Positions 7,042-8,911 of a stretch of 8,911 nt of DNA are shown here, piece by piece. Origin of the DNA: Bacteroidales bacterium. Its GTDB lineage: Bacteria; Bacteroidota; Bacteroidia; Bacteroidales; GCA-2748055. The notes beneath the pieces were generated by a model that saw only the letters and a list, made by a program, of their open reading frames with translations, was not told the DNA's origin and made no database searches. The DNA lies in assembly GCA_023135025.1 (NCBI GenBank), contig JAGLTY010000063.1, forward strand, positions 1-8,911, written 5' to 3'. Position numbers and translations under genes: made by a program. The number at the start of each line of letters is the position of its first letter. Position 1 is the stretch's first letter.

Positions 7042-7045
7042 TTAT

Positions 7046-7276
7046 ATGAAAGTCATATCCTTAAATATAGACGAAATCATTTTCAACGAGACTGAGAAGA
7101 TCGTTGCTGTAATGAAAAAACCGAGAAACAGGTATATCAATGAAGCCATAGATTTCTATAATAAGCATCAAAAAAGAGCGATGCTTGAAAGAAAGCTTCA
7201 AAAGGAATCGGAGATGGTCAGGGAGGATTCTATGAATGTCCTGAAGAACTTTGAGGAGATCGATTATGGAGATTAG
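7046..7276 (+). CDS. MazE-like antitoxin, ribbon-helix-helix type
   Basis: The 76-residue protein has a ribbon-helix-helix (CopG/MetJ-like) layout. It begins with a short beta-strand (MKVISLNID), continues with a first helix around ETEKIVAVMKK (15-25) and then has a second helix RNRYINEAIDFYNKHQKR (27-44). A charged helical tail follows and ends in the acidic EEIDYGD. The N-terminal part should dimerise and bind its own promoter, and the acidic tail should cover the toxin RNA-binding face, as in Bacillus MazE/MazF. Its last 11 bases overlap the toxin ATG, which ties the two genes by translational coupling. Upstream DNA is extremely AT-rich with repeats, which suits autoregulation. It is not an AbrB-fold MazE of the E. 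coli kind. Identification rests mainly on the adjacent toxin plus the RHH pattern. Confidence 0.85.
   Translation: MKVISLNIDEIIFNETEKIVAVMKKPRNRYINEAIDFYNKHQKRAMLERKLQKESEMVREDSMNVLKNFEEIDYGD
7253..7258 (+). promoter_or_regulatory. Shine-Dalgarno site deciding the mazF start
   Basis: GAGGAG lies inside the end of the antitoxin gene, seven bases before the ATG at 7266. This spacing selects that ATG over an in-frame TTG at 7251, which overlaps the site itself. Strong sites of this kind are uncommon in Bacteroidota and rare in this window. Confidence 0.6.
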
Positions 7277-7613
7277 ACAATATGAAATCTGGCTGGCAGA
7301 TCTGAATCCCAGGGTCGGAACCAAACCCGGAAAAACCAGACCTGTTCTGGTGGTACAGACTGACCTGTTAAACCAGGTGCTTCACCCCTCCACACTCATC
7401 TGTCCCATTACATCCACTGTTTCCGAAAAATCAGAGGTTTTGCGGGTCCATCTTAAAAAAGGAATGGCCAATCTTCCCCAGGAGTGTGACATCCTTATGG
7501 ATCAATTAAGGGCCATCGATAACCGGCGACTGATGAAAAAGATAGGCATATTGCCAGATACAGCTATCACTGCAACCAGGAAGAACCTGAAGATTGTGCT
7601 GGATTTAGACTAA
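7266..7613 (+). CDS. mazF: MazF/PemK-family endoribonuclease toxin
   Basis: From the ATG at 7266 this is a 115-residue protein of the PemK/MazF family, a sequence-specific mRNA interferase that acts in the cytosol and is neutralised by the upstream antitoxin. The family opening is clear: IRQYEIWLADLNPRVGTK followed by PGKTRPVLVVQTD. Arg25 falls in the GKTRP motif, where Bacillus MazF has its catalytic Arg, and Thr49 in CPITS lies where the partner Thr is expected. DILMDQLRAIDNRRL (80-94) and a final strand NLKIVLDLD complete the fold. Length is normal and the frame intact, so the toxin looks functional. The ATG overlaps the antitoxin stop by 11 bases. Only 9 bases separate its stop from kdgK, so a transcript from the mazEF promoter probably continues into that metabolic gene. 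The cleavage sequence cannot be predicted. Confidence 0.94.
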   Translation: MEIRQYEIWLADLNPRVGTKPGKTRPVLVVQTDLLNQVLHPSTLICPITSTVSEKSEVLRVHLKKGMANLPQECDILMDQLRAIDNRRLMKKIGILPDTAITATRKNLKIVLDLD

Positions 7614-7622
7614 ACTCGTAGT

Positions 7623-8666
7623 ATGAAACGGATGAAAAAAGTAATCACATTTGGAGAGGTGATGCTGCGCCTGGCAGCTCCCGGTTATGAAAGGTTTCTA
7701 CAAACACCCCAGCTGAGTGCCACCTTCGGTGGCGGGGAGGCCAATGTGGCCGTCTCGCTGGCCAACTACGGCATCCCGGTCAGTTTCGTGACCAGGCTGC
7801 CGGAAAACGATCTGGGGAGTGCCTGTGCAAAAGAGCTTCGGGGCCTTGGGGTCGGTATTGAACATATCGCTTTCGGAGGTGACAGAATGGGAATCTATTT
7901 TCTGGAGACAGGAGCAGTGAACCGGGCCAGCAAGGTAATCTACGACCGAGCCCATTCAGCTCTCTCTGAGGTTGCACCAGGGATGATTGACTGGGAGAAG
8001 ATATTTGAAGATGCCGCGTGGTTCCACTGGACCGGCATCACACCGGCTGTTTCCGAATCTGCCGCACTGGTCTGCCAGGAGGCCGTCGATGCTGCTACAA
8101 CCAGAGGGCTCACGGTCTCCACCGATCTGAACTACAGGGCGAACCTCTGGAAATGGGGCAAAACAGCCCGCGAGGTTATGCCCGGACTGGTGCAGGGGTG
8201 CGATATAATCCTTGGCAATGAAGAGGATGCTGCCATGGCCCTGGATATCCACCCCGATGGTGTGGATGTTACCGGAGGAGCAGTGGACGCAGAGGCCTAT
8301 CTTTCTGTCTCAAAAAAGATCATGGAGCTGGTTCCCCGATGCAAAAAGGTGATCACCACCCTGCGCGGATCGGTCAGTGCCAGCCACAACACCTGGTCGG
8401 GTGTGCTGTATGACGGATCAAAACTCTACAAAGCACCCGAATATAATATCACCCATATCGTTGACCGGGTTGGTGGTGGTGACTCCTTTATGGGGGGATT
8501 GATCTACGGATTGCTCACCTACAATGAGGATCTGCAGTCGGCACTCAACTTTGCCGTGGCTGCCTCCTGCCTGAAGCACACCATCTACGGCGATTACAAC
8601 CGGGTTACCATTAAGGAGGTGGAGAAACTGATGGGCGGCGATGCATCAGGCAGGGTAACCCGCTAG
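7623..8666 (+). CDS. kdgK: 2-keto-3-deoxygluconate kinase (PfkB family)
   Basis: The 347-residue cytosolic sugar kinase of the PfkB/ribokinase family most resembles KdgK, which phosphorylates 2-keto-3-deoxy-D-gluconate at O6 to give KDPG. The first PfkB signature is FGGGEANVAVSLANYG (35-50). The second is DRVGGGDSFMGGLIYG (281-296) with catalytic base Asp287 and the GGGD anion hole. TDLNYRANLWKW (167-178) is the substrate/lid region usual in KdgK, and LGNEEDAAMAL follows at 197-207. The ATG at 7632, giving MKKVITFGEV, is an equally good start; the ATG at 7623 gives three extra residues. It starts 9 bases after mazF with no promoter apparent between. Its last four bases overlap the convergent sulfatase gene. 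2-keto-3-deoxy-L-fuconate lacks a 6-hydroxyl, so this kinase should serve uronate or galactose breakdown rather than the adjacent fucose operon. A KDPG aldolase partner is not in the window. Confidence 0.9.
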   Translation: MKRMKKVITFGEVMLRLAAPGYERFLQTPQLSATFGGGEANVAVSLANYGIPVSFVTRLPENDLGSACAKELRGLGVGIEHIAFGGDRMGIYFLETGAVNRASKVIYDRAHSALSEVAPGMIDWEKIFEDAAWFHWTGITPAVSESAALVCQEAVDAATTRGLTVSTDLNYRANLWKWGKTAREVMPGLVQGCDIILGNEEDAAMALDIHPDGVDVTGGAVDAEAYLSVSKKIMELVPRCKKVITTLRGSVSASHNTWSGVLYDGSKLYKAPEYNITHIVDRVGGGDSFMGGLIYGLLTYNEDLQSALNFAVAASCLKHTIYGDYNRVTIKEVEKLMGGDASGRVTR

Positions 8667-8911
8667 CTACCACTCCCATCGATGGCCTCCATCCTGAACC
8701 GGTCCAGAAGGGCCGGTCTGTGTTCCCTCTCCAGGATGATCTCAATCTGCTGGATGATTTCGGGGTGATCGGCCGCCACATCATGCTGCTCCGCCACATC
8801 CTCCTCCAGATTGTAGAGCTCCAGATCAAGGTTACCTTTCCGGATATTTTTCCGGATCGCCTTCCAATTCTCCATCCTCACCGCCTGTTGTCCCCCCGAC
8901 GCAGGAAACTC
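8663..8911 (-). CDS. Sulfatase, C-terminal fragment (5' end beyond window edge)
   Basis: This is the C-terminal 82 residues of an arylsulfatase-type enzyme whose gene enters from the right edge. In frame from the edge it reads EFPASGGQQAVRMENWKAIR, then KGNLDLELYNLEEDVAEQHD and HPEIIQQIEIILEREH. This is the usual ending of alkaline-phosphatase-fold sulfatases, where the conserved C-terminal subdomain has the W-K-A-I/V-R and L-Y-N/D-L-E-x-D-x-x-E motifs. The catalytic Cys/Ser motif lies outside the window, so activity cannot be judged. A GTG at 8881 is not a real start because the family homology continues upstream to the edge. The stop TAG overlaps the kdgK stop by four bases in convergent arrangement. 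Together with the lipoprotein sulfatase at the other edge, it indicates a locus for sulfated polysaccharides. Confidence 0.88.
   Translation of the reverse strand, partial: EFPASGGQQAVRMENWKAIRKNIRKGNLDLELYNLEEDVAEQHDVAADHPEIIQQIEIILEREHRPALLDRFRMEAIDGSGS
8698..8717 (+). other. Stem-loop 31 bp after kdgK, inside the convergent sulfatase gene
   Basis: ACCGGTCC and GGGCCGGT form an 8-bp stem around the tetraloop AGAA in plus-strand RNA, with one U-G pair that becomes a C-A mismatch on the other strand. No T-tract follows, so it is not a standard terminator. It may stabilise or help end the kdgK transcript, or simply reflect GC-rich coding sequence. Confidence 0.3.

Noticed and set aside
7251..7265. 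TTG start for MazF five codons upstream
   Set aside because: It overlaps the Shine-Dalgarno site that serves the ATG at 7266, and that ATG gives the usual MazF N-terminus with Arg25 in register.
7061..7324. Minus-strand open frame of 87 codons opposite the antitoxin
   Set aside because: It is antisense to a convincing RHH antitoxin and mazF start, and has no motif. It also supplies no good gene for the orphan terminator.
1..8911. CRISPR arrays, tRNA or rRNA genes, insertion sequences, riboswitches
   Set aside because: No regularly spaced repeats, cloverleaf candidates, transposase motifs or terminal inverted repeats were seen; genes fill nearly the whole window.

Overview
The window looks like the chromosome of a polysaccharide-degrading member of the Bacteroidota. 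This is inferred from two lipoprotein signal peptides with a Cys followed by small or polar residues, sparse Shine-Dalgarno signals, a formylglycine-type sulfatase next to a GH29 fucosidase, and the style of the FucP, lactonase and KdgK proteins. No SusC/SusD pair, rRNA or tRNA is present, so the genus cannot be fixed.

Positions 1-6874 hold a tightly packed minus-strand operon of seven genes for L-fucose release and oxidation. In transcription order they are: an L-rhamnose/L-fucose mutarotase-family protein, an L-fuconolactonase-type amidohydrolase, a FucP-type permease, an aldo/keto reductase of the L-fucose (D-threo-aldose) 1-dehydrogenase type, a zinc-dependent alcohol dehydrogenase, a lipoprotein alpha-L-fucosidase (GH29), and a lipoprotein sulfatase cut by the left edge. 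Gaps are -1 to 19 bp. The expected flow is: sulfatase and fucosidase free L-fucose from a sulfated glycan outside the cytoplasm, FucP imports it, the mutarotase balances the anomers, the reductase makes L-fuconolactone and the lactonase makes L-fuconate. The later steps (fuconate dehydratase and cleavage) are not visible here. The zinc dehydrogenase may serve one of them.

Positions 6875-7045 form a short divergent intergenic region. It holds a well-formed rho-independent terminator pointing toward the fucose operon but with no obvious gene to terminate, and a very AT-rich segment with a sigma70-like promoter, a tandem 13-bp repeat and a 12-bp palindrome.

Positions 7046-7613 on the plus strand encode a MazEF-type toxin-antitoxin pair: a ribbon-helix-helix antitoxin and a PemK/MazF endoribonuclease. 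A 2-keto-3-deoxygluconate kinase (kdgK, 7623-8666) follows after only 9 bp and is probably co-transcribed with the toxin pair. Its stop overlaps, tail to tail, the stop of a second sulfatase on the minus strand, of which only the C-terminus is in the window.

No wholly new system is evident. The points most worth checking are the toxin-antitoxin pair wired to kdgK, the orphan terminator, the repeat-rich mazEF control region, the incomplete fucose pathway with an unassigned zinc dehydrogenase, and a displaced proton-coupling aspartate in the FucP homologue.
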